Positions 9,835 to 17,821 of a stretch of DNA of 64,000 nt are shown in pieces. The notes under the pieces were generated by a model. The model was not told where the DNA came from, did no database searches, and was given only the letters and a program-made list of their open reading frames with translations. The DNA lies in the NCBI RefSeq assembly GCF_025665335.1, contig NZ_CP106869.1, positions 832,501 through 896,500 of the forward strand. The letters are read 5' to 3'. The position numbers and the translations under genes were made by a program. Numbering within the stretch: position 1 is the stretch's first letter; each line of letters opens with the position of its first letter. This DNA is from Xanthomonas sp. AM6. GTDB lineage: Bacteria > Pseudomonadota > Gammaproteobacteria > Xanthomonadales > Xanthomonadaceae.

Positions 9835-9861
9835 GGCGGCGCGCCGAGAGAGGCAGCCTCC

Positions 9862-9928
9862 TGTGGGAGCGACTTCGGTCGCGACGGCTTTACCGATAAA
9901 GCCCGTCGCGACCGAAGCCGCTCCCACA
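9862..9928. repeat. family B inverted repeat
   Basis: Arms 9862-9887 (TGTGGGAGCGACTTCGGTCG...) and 9903-9928 pair over 26 bp with one mismatch and a 15-nt loop. The same family (T-G-T-R-GGAGCGRCTTYRGYCGCGAC) is found at 45275-45341, 55055-55122, as the core of the tandem array 22501-23411 and as a half copy near 12461. Confidence 0.9.
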
Positions 9929-10066
9929 TTGGTTGGTAAATGCCCCGAAGGTTGGTAGAACGCCCCGAGCGTCCGCCATGACAGGCCGTCCCATGCAGGA
10001 CTTGGCGCAGGCCGGGGCCGCATGCGAAGGTAGGCGCATGCCACGTTTCCGGTTCCCGGCTCTTCC

Positions 10067-11056
10067 ATGTTGCTGACGGCGGTGTTGCTGCTGTTGCTGG
10101 GCCTCGTCGTGGCCGTGCTCGTGGTGCTGCTGCTCGGCCTGCTGTTCGCCGTGCATCGCGATCCGTTCCTGCTGGTGCGCCTGGAAGGCCTGCGCCTGCG
10201 CCGCGGCAGCGGCCTGCAGCGCGGCCAGGCGCAGGTCGCCGGGCATCGCTGGACCTATCTGCATCGCGCCGCGGCCGACCCCGCCGCGCCGACCCTGTTG
10301 CTGGTGCATGGCTTCACCGGCAGCAAGGAGAACTGGTTGCCGCTGGCGCGCGTGCTCGGCGCGCGCTATCACCTGTTCATTCCCGACCTGCCCGGCTGGG
10401 CCGAGAGCCAGCGCATCGACGGGCAGGACTACGGCTTCGCCGCGCAGGCCGAGCGCGTGGCCGCGTTCGCTGCGCAGTGCGTGCGCCGCGCCGGCAGCGA
10501 ATGCGTGCTGGTCGGGCATTCGATGGGCGGCGGCATCGCCGCGCTGGCCGCCGCGCGCCACCCCGACGTGTTCGATCGCGTCGGCCTGCTCAATGCGGCC
10601 GGCGTGCGCTTTTCCGACAACGCCTTCGGCCAGGCGGTGCTGGACGGCGACAATCCGTTCGCGGTGCACGACGCCGATTCGCTGCGCCGCTACATCGACA
10701 CGGTGTTCCTGCTGGAGCCGAGCAAGCCGCGCATCCCGTCCTGGGCGGTGCCGTCGATCGTCGCCTGGCGCCGCCGCGAGGCCGGCTTCGAACAGCAGGT
10801 GCTGGCGCGGATCGGCCGCAGCGACGAAGCGTTCCTGCCGTTCGACGACGCGGCGCAGATCCGCCAGCCGGCGCTGCTGCTGAACTGCGTGCAGGACGCG
10901 GTGATCGATGCCAGCGCGCTGGCGCTGTACGCCACGCGCGTGCCGCAGGCGATCCAGGTGCTGCTCGACGGCAGCGGCCACATGTCCATCGTCGAGAAAC
11001 CGAACGAGGTCGCGCAGGCGATCGATGACTTGATCCAACGAGGAGTCCCCCGATGA
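10067..11056 (+). CDS. membrane-anchored alpha/beta hydrolase
   Basis: 329 aa. Residues 1-30 form a long hydrophobic N-terminal anchor; the remainder is a complete alpha/beta-hydrolase fold with oxyanion motif LLVHGFTGSKENW, nucleophile elbow G-H-S152-M-G-G and the likely acid D277 and base H305 (GSGHMSIVEKP). Closest in style to lipase/esterase or MhpC-like hydrolases. Substrate unknown; a membrane lipid or acyl ester is plausible because of the anchor. First gene of a tight operon: its stop overlaps the start of the next gene by 4 nt (ATGA). Confidence 0.85.
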   Translation: MLLTAVLLLLLGLVVAVLVVLLLGLLFAVHRDPFLLVRLEGLRLRRGSGLQRGQAQVAGHRWTYLHRAAADPAAPTLLLVHGFTGSKENWLPLARVLGARYHLFIPDLPGWAESQRIDGQDYGFAAQAERVAAFAAQCVRRAGSECVLVGHSMGGGIAALAAARHPDVFDRVGLLNAAGVRFSDNAFGQAVLDGDNPFAVHDADSLRRYIDTVFLLEPSKPRIPSWAVPSIVAWRRREAGFEQQVLARIGRSDEAFLPFDDAAQIRQPALLLNCVQDAVIDASALALYATRVPQAIQVLLDGSGHMSIVEKPNEVAQAIDDLIQRGVPR

Positions 11057-11772
11057 AACGCATCTTGCTCGGCGCGTTGTGCGCCGTCGCCCTGGCCGGT
11101 TGCGGCGACCACGAGGCCGAGCGCAAGGCGCAGGCCGCCGCCGAGGCGCAGGCCAAGGCGCAGGCCGCCGAGGACCTGGCCAAGCAGTACGACGCCGCGG
11201 TGAAGTCCGGCAACTGGGACCTGGCGCGGATCCATGGCGCGGCGCTGCTGCAGCAGTATCCCGGCACCGACGCGGCCGAGCGCATCGAGCCGGGTTACGC
11301 CGAGGTCAAGGCCAAGGGCGAGGCGGCGCGCGAACTGCGGCGCATGCAGGCGGCCTGGGAGTATTCGCAGGTGCCGGCCGGCAAGGGCACGCAGCGCTCG
11401 GCGATGCTGTACAGCCGCGACAAGGTCGACGTGGACGGCAGCGGGCCCAAGCCGGTGCAGCTGGTGTTCCGCGATCACCCGGAGTGGAAGCGCAGTGCCT
11501 ACCTGGTGCTGCAGGCCGGCGATTTCCGCTGCGCCGGCGGCTGCAAGGTGCAGCTGAAGGCCGACGACGCGGCGCCGCGCGCGGCCGCGGCGTGGCGCCC
11601 GAACACCGACGAGGCGATCGCGATGTTCATCAGCGACGACAAGGCGCTGTGGAAGCTGGCGCGCAAGACCACGGTGCTGCAGATCGAATTCCCGGTGAAG
11701 GCCGGCGGCACGCGCACGGCGGTATTCGAGACCGGCGGCCTGGACGGATCGCAGATGCCGGGATGGGATTGA
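11053..11772 (+). CDS. hypothetical lipoprotein
   Basis: 239 aa. Signal peptide with lipobox ALAGC (Cys17), then an Ala/Glu/Lys-rich predicted coiled coil (about 22-55) and a short helical segment reminiscent of a tetratricopeptide-type repeat (DLARIHGAALLQQYPGTDAAERI). The C-terminal half has a beta-rich look with two cysteines (FRCAGGCKV) that could form a disulfide. I do not recognise a named family. The 4-nt overlap with the upstream hydrolase and the 10-nt overlap with the downstream HAD gene suggest translational coupling. Confidence 0.8.
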   Translation: MKRILLGALCAVALAGCGDHEAERKAQAAAEAQAKAQAAEDLAKQYDAAVKSGNWDLARIHGAALLQQYPGTDAAERIEPGYAEVKAKGEAARELRRMQAAWEYSQVPAGKGTQRSAMLYSRDKVDVDGSGPKPVQLVFRDHPEWKRSAYLVLQAGDFRCAGGCKVQLKADDAAPRAAAAWRPNTDEAIAMFISDDKALWKLARKTTVLQIEFPVKAGGTRTAVFETGGLDGSQMPGWD

Positions 11773-12389
11773 GCGCGACCCCAGCCGCCGCGCGCCTGCG
11801 GCAGGTGCGGCACTGGGTGTTCGACATGGACGGCACGCTGACCTGCGCGGTGCACGATTTCGCGCTGATCCGCCGCGAGCTGCAGATCCCGGAACAGGCC
11901 GACATCCTGCAGCACCTGGCCGCGCTGCCGGCCGGGCAGGGCGCGGCCAAGCACGCCTGGCTGCTGGAGCACGAGCGCACACTGGCGTTGCAGGCGGTCG
12001 CCGCGCCCGGCGCGCCGGCGCTGTTGCGCACGTTGCACGCGGCCGGTTGCCGGCTGGCGGTGCTGACCCGCAATGCGCAGGAACTGGCGCGGTTGACGCT
12101 GCAGGAGATCGGGGTCGAGGACCTGTTCGAGCCGGCCGCCATCCTCGGCCGCGACGAGGCGCCGCCCAAGCCGCATCCGGGTGGCCTGCAGCAGCTGGCC
12201 GCGCACTGGGGCGTGGCGCCGCACGCGCTGGCGATGGTCGGCGACCATGCCTACGACCTGCAATGCGGGCGCGATGCCGGCGCGACGACGGTGCTGTTGC
12301 ATGCGGACAATGCGTGGCCGGCGTTGGCCGATCTGCATTTCGCGGACTGTGCTTCGTTGTTGGCGTGGTGGCGGGACGTGGCCGGGTAG
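11763..12389 (+). CDS. HAD family hydrolase (phosphatase)
   Basis: 208 aa. HAD motif I is D21-M-D23-G-T in VFDMDGTLT; motif II is the Thr in LTRN; motif III Lys is in PPKPHPGG and motif IV in MVGDHAYDLQCG. This is the layout of Gph/YjjG-like small phosphatases with a helical cap after motif I. Substrate not predictable; a phosphoglycolate- or sugar-phosphate-type role is usual. The start ATG lies within the last 10 nt of the preceding lipoprotein gene, so this is the third cistron of a coupled operon. Confidence 0.85.
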   Translation: MGLSATPAAARLRQVRHWVFDMDGTLTCAVHDFALIRRELQIPEQADILQHLAALPAGQGAAKHAWLLEHERTLALQAVAAPGAPALLRTLHAAGCRLAVLTRNAQELARLTLQEIGVEDLFEPAAILGRDEAPPKPHPGGLQQLAAHWGVAPHALAMVGDHAYDLQCGRDAGATTVLLHADNAWPALADLHFADCASLLAWWRDVAG

Positions 12390-12460
12390 GGTGTTCGGGA
12401 GCGGCGGCGTAGCATTGCGGTCGCGCTGGGTGCCGTTCGGTAACCTGGTAACACGTCAGT

Positions 12461-12483
12461 AGGAGGGACCTCAGTCCCGACGC
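12461..12483. repeat. half copy of family B repeat
   Basis: AGTAGGAGGGACCTCAGTCCC resembles the arm of the family B palindrome, with an internal mini-palindrome GGGAC-CTCA-GTCCC. No matching second arm is present close by, so this looks like a degraded or solo unit. Confidence 0.6.
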
Positions 12484-12622
12484 TACCGCCGTGCGGACCG
12501 GCTTCCCGGGCCCATGCGTCGTCTGGATTGCCAATCTTTGCATCCTTCGGACCGTAGAAGGGGATGCAAGCAAGGCAAAGCAAGGCAAAGCAAAGCAAGG
12601 CAAAAGCTTTCGCCTGCGGCGA

Positions 12623-12656
12623 GTTACTTTTCTTTGCTTGTGCAAAGAAAAGTAAC
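12623..12656. repeat. perfect 15-bp hairpin, AT-rich
   Basis: GTTACTTTTCTTTGC (12623-12637), loop TTGT, then its exact reverse complement (12642-12656). It is much more AT-rich than its surroundings and marks one end of a composite repeat region. It could form a strong RNA or cruciform structure; function unknown. Confidence 0.85.
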
Positions 12657-12888
12657 CAAAAGAAGCGCTTCACCACAGCCGAAGGCTGGTCAAGCACACC
12701 CCGCCTCCGCGCCCTCCGCGCTGCGCGCTCCGGGTCCGCGAATAGGCCGGGATTCGCGGAAGGGGCATCCTGCCCCTGCCGCGAACGGCGCACATCCATG
12801 TGCGCCGCCCTTCGGGTTTTTCCCGGCCTATTCGCCGCTGCGTAAGGGACCCCGAAAGCCCAAGGCAACAGCAACAACAAATGCCAGA

Positions 12889-12948
12889 GCCGTAGCCGTA
12901 GCCGAAGCCGAAGCCGAAGCCGTAGCCGTAGCCGTAGCCGTAGCCGAA
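12889..12948. repeat. GCCGWA hexanucleotide microsatellite (10 units)
   Basis: Ten uninterrupted 6-bp units: two GCCGTA, three GCCGAA, four GCCGTA, one GCCGAA, followed by GAGCCTACGGC which folds back on the units. Such arrays change length by slippage. It is not in a recognisable gene; on the complement it would read as alternating Gly-Tyr/Gly-Phe. Confidence 0.95.
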
Positions 12949-13166
12949 GAGCCTACGGCTGCGGGCGTAGCGATTTGTCGCCGCTGGGGTTTTTCGGCGC
13001 TGCCGATGCAGCAATCCCTGTGGCGCAGCAGTGGCGCTCAATCCTGCAAGGAGCCAGGCACATACCTGTAGATGCGCATCAGTAGCCTGGTTTGCGGATC
13101 GGTTCGGCGCCTGCACTGGATTCTTCCGGGCATCCGGTCGTTTCTGCTTGGCACACGCTCTTCTCC

Positions 13167-13210
13167 CGGTTGCGCCAACCGCGATACAGGCGGGTGGCAC
13201 AAAGTGTGCC
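13167..13210. promoter_or_regulatory. paired inverted repeats, candidate activator sites for xox operon
   Basis: Two perfect 6-3-6 palindromes: CGGTTG-CGC-CAACCG at 13167-13181 and GGCACA-AAG-TGTGCC at 13196-13210. Their centres are 29 bp apart, close to three helical turns, and about 130-160 bp upstream of the start point implied by the sigma-54 promoter at 13308. That is the usual position of enhancer sites for sigma-54 activators. Binding by the regulator at 23450-25429 is an inference. Confidence 0.45.
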
Positions 13211-13307
13211 GTTCCCGATACAGCGCGGCCAGGGCGCGAGGGCGCATGTGCGCCTTCGCAACGTCCGACCCCTGCGGCGCCTGGGATGGCGCGGTGCAGC
13301 AGGGCGA

Positions 13308-13323
13308 TGGCACGTCGATTGCT
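13308..13323 (+). promoter_or_regulatory. sigma-54 (-24/-12) promoter of the xox-like operon
   Basis: TGGCACG-TCGA-TTGCT is an exact match to the sigma-54 consensus TGGCACG-N4-TTGCW, with the obligatory GG and GC at correct spacing. Expected transcription start near 13334 would leave a ~74-nt leader before the ATG at 13408, which has GAGGGGAG as ribosome binding site. A sigma-54-dependent activator gene lies just beyond the operon end. Confidence 0.75.
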
Positions 13324-13407
13324 CGCTCTCTCCCGATGTTTCCGCATCCCGCCGCGCCGGCCGTCCGACGGTGAGCGCCACGGCACTTCAACGAGGGGAG
13401 TAGAACG

Positions 13408-15417
13408 ATGCACAGTCTTCCATGTCGTACCCGTACCTGGACGCTGCTCGCGCTGGCCACCGCGCTGGTGCTGGCCGGTTGCAAGAAGCAGGAAGAGGCC
13501 GCGGCGCCCGCCGCGCCCGCAGCGCAGCAACCGGCCGCCGCCGCGCCGGCCGCGGTGGCCGACACCGACAGCGAGTTCGCCACCACCGCCAGCAATCCCG
13601 ACAACTGGGGCGGCATCGGCCGCGATTTCGCGCTGACCCGGCACAGCCCGCTGGCCGAGATCAACCGCGACAACGTCAAGAACCTGAAGATGTCGTGGGA
13701 AATGAAGACTGACGCCACGCGCGGCCACGAAGGCCAGCCGCTGGTGATCGGCAACATCATGTACATGGTCAGCGCCTATCCGAACAATGTGTTCGCGATC
13801 GACCTGGCGGCGCAGGAGGACGGCGGCAAGGTGCTGTGGAAATACACCCCGCAGCAGGACGAGCGCTCGGTGGCGGTGGCGTGCTGCGACACGGTCAACC
13901 GCGGCGCCTCCTACGCCGACGGCAAGCTGGTGTTCGGCAGCCTAAGCGGCGACGTGATCGCACTCGACGCCAAGACCGGCAAGGAAGTGTGGAAGCAGAA
14001 GATGGCGCACCCGGACAAGGGCGAGACCATCACCATGGCGCCGATCGTCGCCGACGGCAAGGTCGTCGCCGGCATCAGCGGCAACGAGTTCGGCGTGCTT
14101 GGCCGCGTCGCGGCGTATTCGCTGGCCGACGGCAAGCAGGTGTGGTCGTGCGACGCCGCCGGCAGCGACAAGGCGATCTGCCTGGGCGCGGACTTCAACA
14201 AGGCCAATCCGCAGCACGGCCAGCTCGGCGACCTGGGCATCAAGACCTTCCCCAACGAGGAATGGAAGCGCGGCGGCGGCGCCGCCTGGGGCTGGTACAG
14301 CTACGACCCGAAGCTGAAGCTGGTCTACTACGGCACCGGCAATCCCGGCCTGTGGAGCCCGTCGTACCGCTGCGGCAAGACCACGCAGGAGGAGTGCAAC
14401 AACGGCGAGCACGACAACAAGTGGTCGATGACCCTGTTCGCGCGCAAGATCGACACCGGCGAAGCGGTGTGGGGCTACCAGAAGACGCCGTTCGACCAGT
14501 GGGACTACGACGGCATCAACGAGCCGATCCTGGTCGACCTGACCATCGACGGCAAGCAGGTGCCCTCGGTGGTGCAGTTCGACCGCAACGGCTTCGCCTA
14601 CGTGCTCGACCGCCGCGACGGCACGCTGCTGCGCGCGCACAAGTTCGTGCCGGCCAACTGGGCCGAGAGCATCGACATGAAGACCGGCCGCCCGATCAAG
14701 GTCGCCGCGCATTCGCCGCTGGAGCGCGGCAAGAAGGTGCAGGCGTTCCCGTCGGCGATGGGCGGCAAGGACCAGCAGCCGTGCTCGGTGGATCCGGCCA
14801 ATGCGGCGGTGTTCTTCTGCGGCACCAACAACTGGCACATGGAACTGGAGCCGCAGGAGCGCGGCAACACCATGATGGGCCTGCCGTACGTGTTCGCCAA
14901 CGTGATGATGAAGCCCAACGAGCCCGGCGCGCTGGGCATCGTCAAGGCGTTCGACGTGGTCGAAGGCAAGTCCAAGTGGGAGATCAAGGAGAAGTTCCCG
15001 GTGTGGAGCGGGACCCTGGTCACCGACGGTGGGCTGGTGTTCTACGGCACGCTCGACGGCTGGTTCCGCGCGGTGGACAAGGACACCGGCAAGAAGCTGT
15101 GGGAGGCCAAGCTGCCGTCGGGCATCATCGGCAACCCGATCGCCTACAAGGCCAACGGCCACCAGTACGTGGCGGTGTTCTCCGGCATCGGCGGCTGGAT
15201 CGGCCTGCCGGTCGCCGGCGGCCTGGACCCGGGCGATCCGTACGGCGCGCTGGGCGCGGCCGGGCTGGCCTTCAGCAACGGCTTCGACAAGATCCCGTTG
15301 GGCGGCATGGTGCACACCTTCCGCCTCGACGGCGCCGGCAAGACCGTCACCCCGACCGCCACCGCCACCGCTGCGGCGGGCGGGGCGCCGGCCGCCGTGG
15401 CCAAGACCGCGCGATGA
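13408..15417 (+). CDS. XoxF-like PQQ-dependent methanol/ethanol-family dehydrogenase, lipoprotein
   Basis: 669 aa quinoprotein with eight-bladed propeller architecture (repeated W motifs such as GKEVWKQK and GKKLWEAK). The adjacent Cys159-Cys160 of the vicinal disulfide are in ACCDTVNRG. Residues matching metal ligands of lanthanide enzymes are present: E227 in GNEFGVLG, N312 in GTGNPGLW, catalytic D366 and the extra D368 in QWDYDGINE; calcium-type MxaF enzymes have Ala at the D368 position. This supports a lanthanide-dependent XoxF-type alcohol dehydrogenase. Compared with XoxF there is an insertion between N312 and D366 containing two Cys. Unusually, it starts with a lipoprotein signal (VLAGC, Cys25) and an Ala/Pro-rich linker, so it is probably membrane-tethered in the periplasm. 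Oxidises primary alcohols, passing electrons to the cytochrome c encoded two genes downstream. The 3' end overlaps the next gene (ATGA). Confidence 0.9.
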   Translation: MHSLPCRTRTWTLLALATALVLAGCKKQEEAAAPAAPAAQQPAAAAPAAVADTDSEFATTASNPDNWGGIGRDFALTRHSPLAEINRDNVKNLKMSWEMKTDATRGHEGQPLVIGNIMYMVSAYPNNVFAIDLAAQEDGGKVLWKYTPQQDERSVAVACCDTVNRGASYADGKLVFGSLSGDVIALDAKTGKEVWKQKMAHPDKGETITMAPIVADGKVVAGISGNEFGVLGRVAAYSLADGKQVWSCDAAGSDKAICLGADFNKANPQHGQLGDLGIKTFPNEEWKRGGGAAWGWYSYDPKLKLVYYGTGNPGLWSPSYRCGKTTQEECNNGEHDNKWSMTLFARKIDTGEAVWGYQKTPFDQWDYDGINEPILVDLTIDGKQVPSVVQFDRNGFAYVLDRRDGTLLRAHKFVPANWAESIDMKTGRPIKVAAHSPLERGKKVQAFPSAMGGKDQQPCSVDPANAAVFFCGTNNWHMELEPQERGNTMMGLPYVFANVMMKPNEPGALGIVKAFDVVEGKSKWEIKEKFPVWSGTLVTDGGLVFYGTLDGWFRAVDKDTGKKLWEAKLPSGIIGNPIAYKANGHQYVAVFSGIGGWIGLPVAGGLDPGDPYGALGAAGLAFSNGFDKIPLGGMVHTFRLDGAGKTVTPTATATAAAGGAPAAVAKTAR

Positions 15418-17165
15418 GCCGGCGGCCACGCGCCCCCGTCGCCAGCGGCCGCCGTGAGGCGGTCGCTGCGCGACGCCCGTACCAGGGCGCGCGCGCCGTG
15501 TTGCTGCTTTGCAGCCTCGGACTCGTCGCCGCAGGTTGCACGCGCGAGCCGTCGTCCGCGACGGCTCGCGTTCCTGAGGCCGCGTCCGCTGCGGCCGCCA
15601 AGCCGGCGCCGGCGACGCCCGCCACCGCGCTCCCCGCCGATGCGGCGGTGCTGCGGGTCTGCGCCGATCCGGGCAACATGCCGTTGTCCAACCGTGCCGG
15701 CGAAGGCTTCCAGAACAAGATCGCGCAGGTCCTCGCCGAGGCGATGGGCCGGCGCCTGCAGTACGAGTGGCGCACCTACTACCAACGCGGGTTGGCGCGC
15801 AGCACGATCAACGCCGGCAAGTGCGACGTGCTGATGGACATGAACAGCGATTTCGAGATGGGCCTGCCCACGCGTCCGCTGTACCGCTCCACCTATGTGC
15901 TGGTGACCCGCAAGGGCCTGGCGCTGCAGCCGGCGTCGCTGGACGATCCGGCGCTGAAGAAGCTGAAGATCGGCGTGTTCCAGAGTTCGCCGGCGCGGCA
16001 GGCGCTGTACGACCACGGCGTGACCGGCGAGGTGCAATACCTGTTCTACGATTCGGCGACCGCGCCGGAAGAGCATCCCGGCAAGCTGGCCGAACGCGTC
16101 GCCGGCGGCCAGCTCGACGCCGCCGAATCGTGGGGGCCGGTCGCCGGCTACTACGCCGCGCGCGGCGGCCTGGGCGTGGTGCCGTTGAACGTCGTCGACG
16201 ACGAAGTGCTGGAGTATTCGATGGCGTGGGCGGTGTCGCGCAAGAACGCCGCGTTGCGCGATGCGCTGAACGAGGCGATGCAGCGCAGCGCCGGCAGGAT
16301 CGAGGCGATCCTGCGCGAGTACCACGTGCCGCTGGTGGCCTGCGCCGATTGCGTCGTCGACGGCGACCTGCGCTCGCACGGCAGCTATGCCGCGCCGGCC
16401 GAGGACACCGCGACGCCGAGTCCGCAGGCATCCTCGGACATGCTGGCAAAACTGCAGCTGCGCATCGCCGACGGCGCCGACCCGAACCAGGAACTGGCGC
16501 ATGCGCTCGACGCCGGCGATGGCGTGCGCGTGGCCTGGCTGCTGCGCCACGGCGCCAATGCCGACCGGCCCAACCTGCTGGGCGAGCCGCCGCTGCACCA
16601 GGCGATCCGCAACCAGGCGCCGGTGCTGGTCGGCGAACTGCTGGCCGCCGGCGCCAACGTGGAGACCCGCGACGGCAACGGCTGGACGCCACTGATGAAG
16701 GCAGCGTGGTCCAACGACGCGCAGAGCCTGAAGCAACTGCTGGCGCGCCGGGCCAAGGTCGAGGTGGTGTCCCACGACGGCTGGACCGCGCTGGATCTGG
16801 CGATCTCCTATGCCGACGCCGACCTGGTGCAGGCGCTGCTCGGCGCCGGCGCCAACGTGCGCCGCAGCAATCCGGCCGGGTTCACCCCGGTGATGTTCGC
16901 GGTGGCACGCAACGATCCGAAGATCCTCGACGCGCTGCTGGCGCGCGGCGCCGAGGCCGACCGGCCCAACCGCGCCGGCGTCACCCCGCTGATGCTGGCC
17001 GCCGCCGCCGGCCGCGAGGAGGCCACCCGCCGCCTGCTCGCCGCCGGCGCCAATGCCGGCACCCGCGACGCCGACGGCAAGACCCCGGCGGCGCTGGCGC
17101 AGCAGCGCGGCGACGCGCAACTGGCGCAACTGCTGACGGAGGCCGAACACCGACGCACGCAATGA
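15414..17165 (+). CDS. XoxJ/MoxJ-like periplasmic binding protein fused to ankyrin repeats
   Basis: 583 aa lipoprotein (lipobox LVAAGC). Residues 80-315 form a type II periplasmic binding domain of the quinoprotein-dehydrogenase-associated type (LRVCADPGNMPLSN near the start, then NAGKCDVLMDM and DAAESWGPVAGYYA). From about 345 to 575 there are six or seven ankyrin repeats with clear TPLMLAA, LLAAGANV and similar motifs. MoxJ/XoxJ proteins are thought to help activate the dehydrogenase or bind its partner; the ankyrin tail could supply a protein-binding surface. Translationally coupled to the dehydrogenase (4-nt overlap). The fusion is real: one frame, with no stop between the domains. Confidence 0.85.
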   Translation: MSRRPRAPVASGRREAVAARRPYQGARAVLLLCSLGLVAAGCTREPSSATARVPEAASAAAAKPAPATPATALPADAAVLRVCADPGNMPLSNRAGEGFQNKIAQVLAEAMGRRLQYEWRTYYQRGLARSTINAGKCDVLMDMNSDFEMGLPTRPLYRSTYVLVTRKGLALQPASLDDPALKKLKIGVFQSSPARQALYDHGVTGEVQYLFYDSATAPEEHPGKLAERVAGGQLDAAESWGPVAGYYAARGGLGVVPLNVVDDEVLEYSMAWAVSRKNAALRDALNEAMQRSAGRIEAILREYHVPLVACADCVVDGDLRSHGSYAAPAEDTATPSPQASSDMLAKLQLRIADGADPNQELAHALDAGDGVRVAWLLRHGANADRPNLLGEPPLHQAIRNQAPVLVGELLAAGANVETRDGNGWTPLMKAAWSNDAQSLKQLLARRAKVEVVSHDGWTALDLAISYADADLVQALLGAGANVRRSNPAGFTPVMFAVARNDPKILDALLARGAEADRPNRAGVTPLMLAAAAGREEATRRLLAAGANAGTRDADGKTPAALAQQRGDAQLAQLLTEAEHRRTQ

Positions 17166-17242
17166 CCGCCGTTCCCGTCCTGCGCATGCCGCGTCCGCGG
17201 CATGCCATTCCCCACAGACCGTCCCGCCAAGGTTCTTCTCCC

Positions 17243-17821
17243 ATGCGCAATGCCGTCGTCCGTTCCTGCATCGTCCCGAAACTGCTGCACCTGCCCCTGT
17301 TCGCACTGACCCTGGCCCTGGCCGCCTGCGGCAAGGAGCCTGCGCCTTCCGCGTCCGCCGCCGCGCCAGCGCCCGCTGCGGCTGCACCCGCCGCACCCGC
17401 GCCTGCGCCCGGCGCCGCCCCGGCGGCTGCGCCGGCCGCTGCGGCTGCGACCCCGCCGCCGGCCGCGGTCACCCCGATCCCGAAGGGCGCCCCGGTGAAG
17501 GTGACCCCGGAACTCGCCGCCGAGGGCAAGAAGATCTTCCTGTCGGCCGGTTGCAGCGCCTGCCACGGCGGCACCGGTGGCGGCGGCATGTGCCCGCCGC
17601 TGACCAACGACGTGTGGATCTACGGCCACGACGACGACACCCTGCGCGCGCTGATCAACGAAGGCACCGCCGGCATGACCGCGCACGGCAAGGTCCGGGT
17701 CGGCCACGAGAAGGTGGTGGGGCAGATGCCGCCGTTCGCGCCGGTGCTCAAGGAGGGCGACACCGAGAAACTGCTGGCCTTCATCCACTCGGTCAACAAG
17801 ACCGCGGGTTCGGCTCCATGA
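17243..17821 (+). CDS. c-type cytochrome (XoxG-like electron acceptor), lipoprotein
   Basis: 192 aa from the ATG at 17243; an ATG at 17162 overlapping the previous stop is an alternative that would add 27 residues before the signal. Lipoprotein signal ALAAC, then a ~50-residue Ala/Pro linker that could span from membrane to partner, then one class I haem domain with C104-S-A-C107-H108 and a Met ligand in GQMPPF. It also has CHGG...GGGMCPPLTND, typical of the small monohaem cytochromes paired with PQQ alcohol dehydrogenases. Likely takes electrons from the dehydrogenase and passes them to the terminal oxidase chain. Overlaps the next gene by 4 nt. Confidence 0.87.
   Translation: MRNAVVRSCIVPKLLHLPLFALTLALAACGKEPAPSASAAAPAPAAAAPAAPAPAPGAAPAAAPAAAAATPPPAAVTPIPKGAPVKVTPELAAEGKKIFLSAGCSACHGGTGGGGMCPPLTNDVWIYGHDDDTLRALINEGTAGMTAHGKVRVGHEKVVGQMPPFAPVLKEGDTEKLLAFIHSVNKTAGSAP

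Larger units (their letters stand above)
12390..13166. other. long non-coding, repeat-rich intergenic region
   Basis: No credible gene in about 780 nt. It holds a half copy of the family B repeat (near 12461), a run of AAGCAAGGCA-type short direct repeats (about 12566-12606), a perfect hairpin (12623-12656), and a hexanucleotide microsatellite (12889-12948). Open frames of 90-350 codons cross it on both strands, but they show no family signature and merely follow GC-rich composition. Confidence 0.7.

Noticed and set aside
13195-13209. TGGCACAAAGTGTGC considered as the -24/-12 promoter
   Set aside because: GG-N10-GC spacing is right, but the -12 part is GTGC. The site at 13308 is an exact consensus match, and this one is better read as a palindromic operator.
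13031-13636. Open frames spanning the sigma-54 promoter region
   Set aside because: No ribosome site or similarity; they overlap the promoter elements and the start of the dehydrogenase gene.
12670-13728. Long open frame on the complement with alternating Gly-Tyr/Gly-Phe
   Set aside because: It simply translates the GCCGWA microsatellite and runs into the xoxF-like gene on the other strand; no signal, start context or family similarity.
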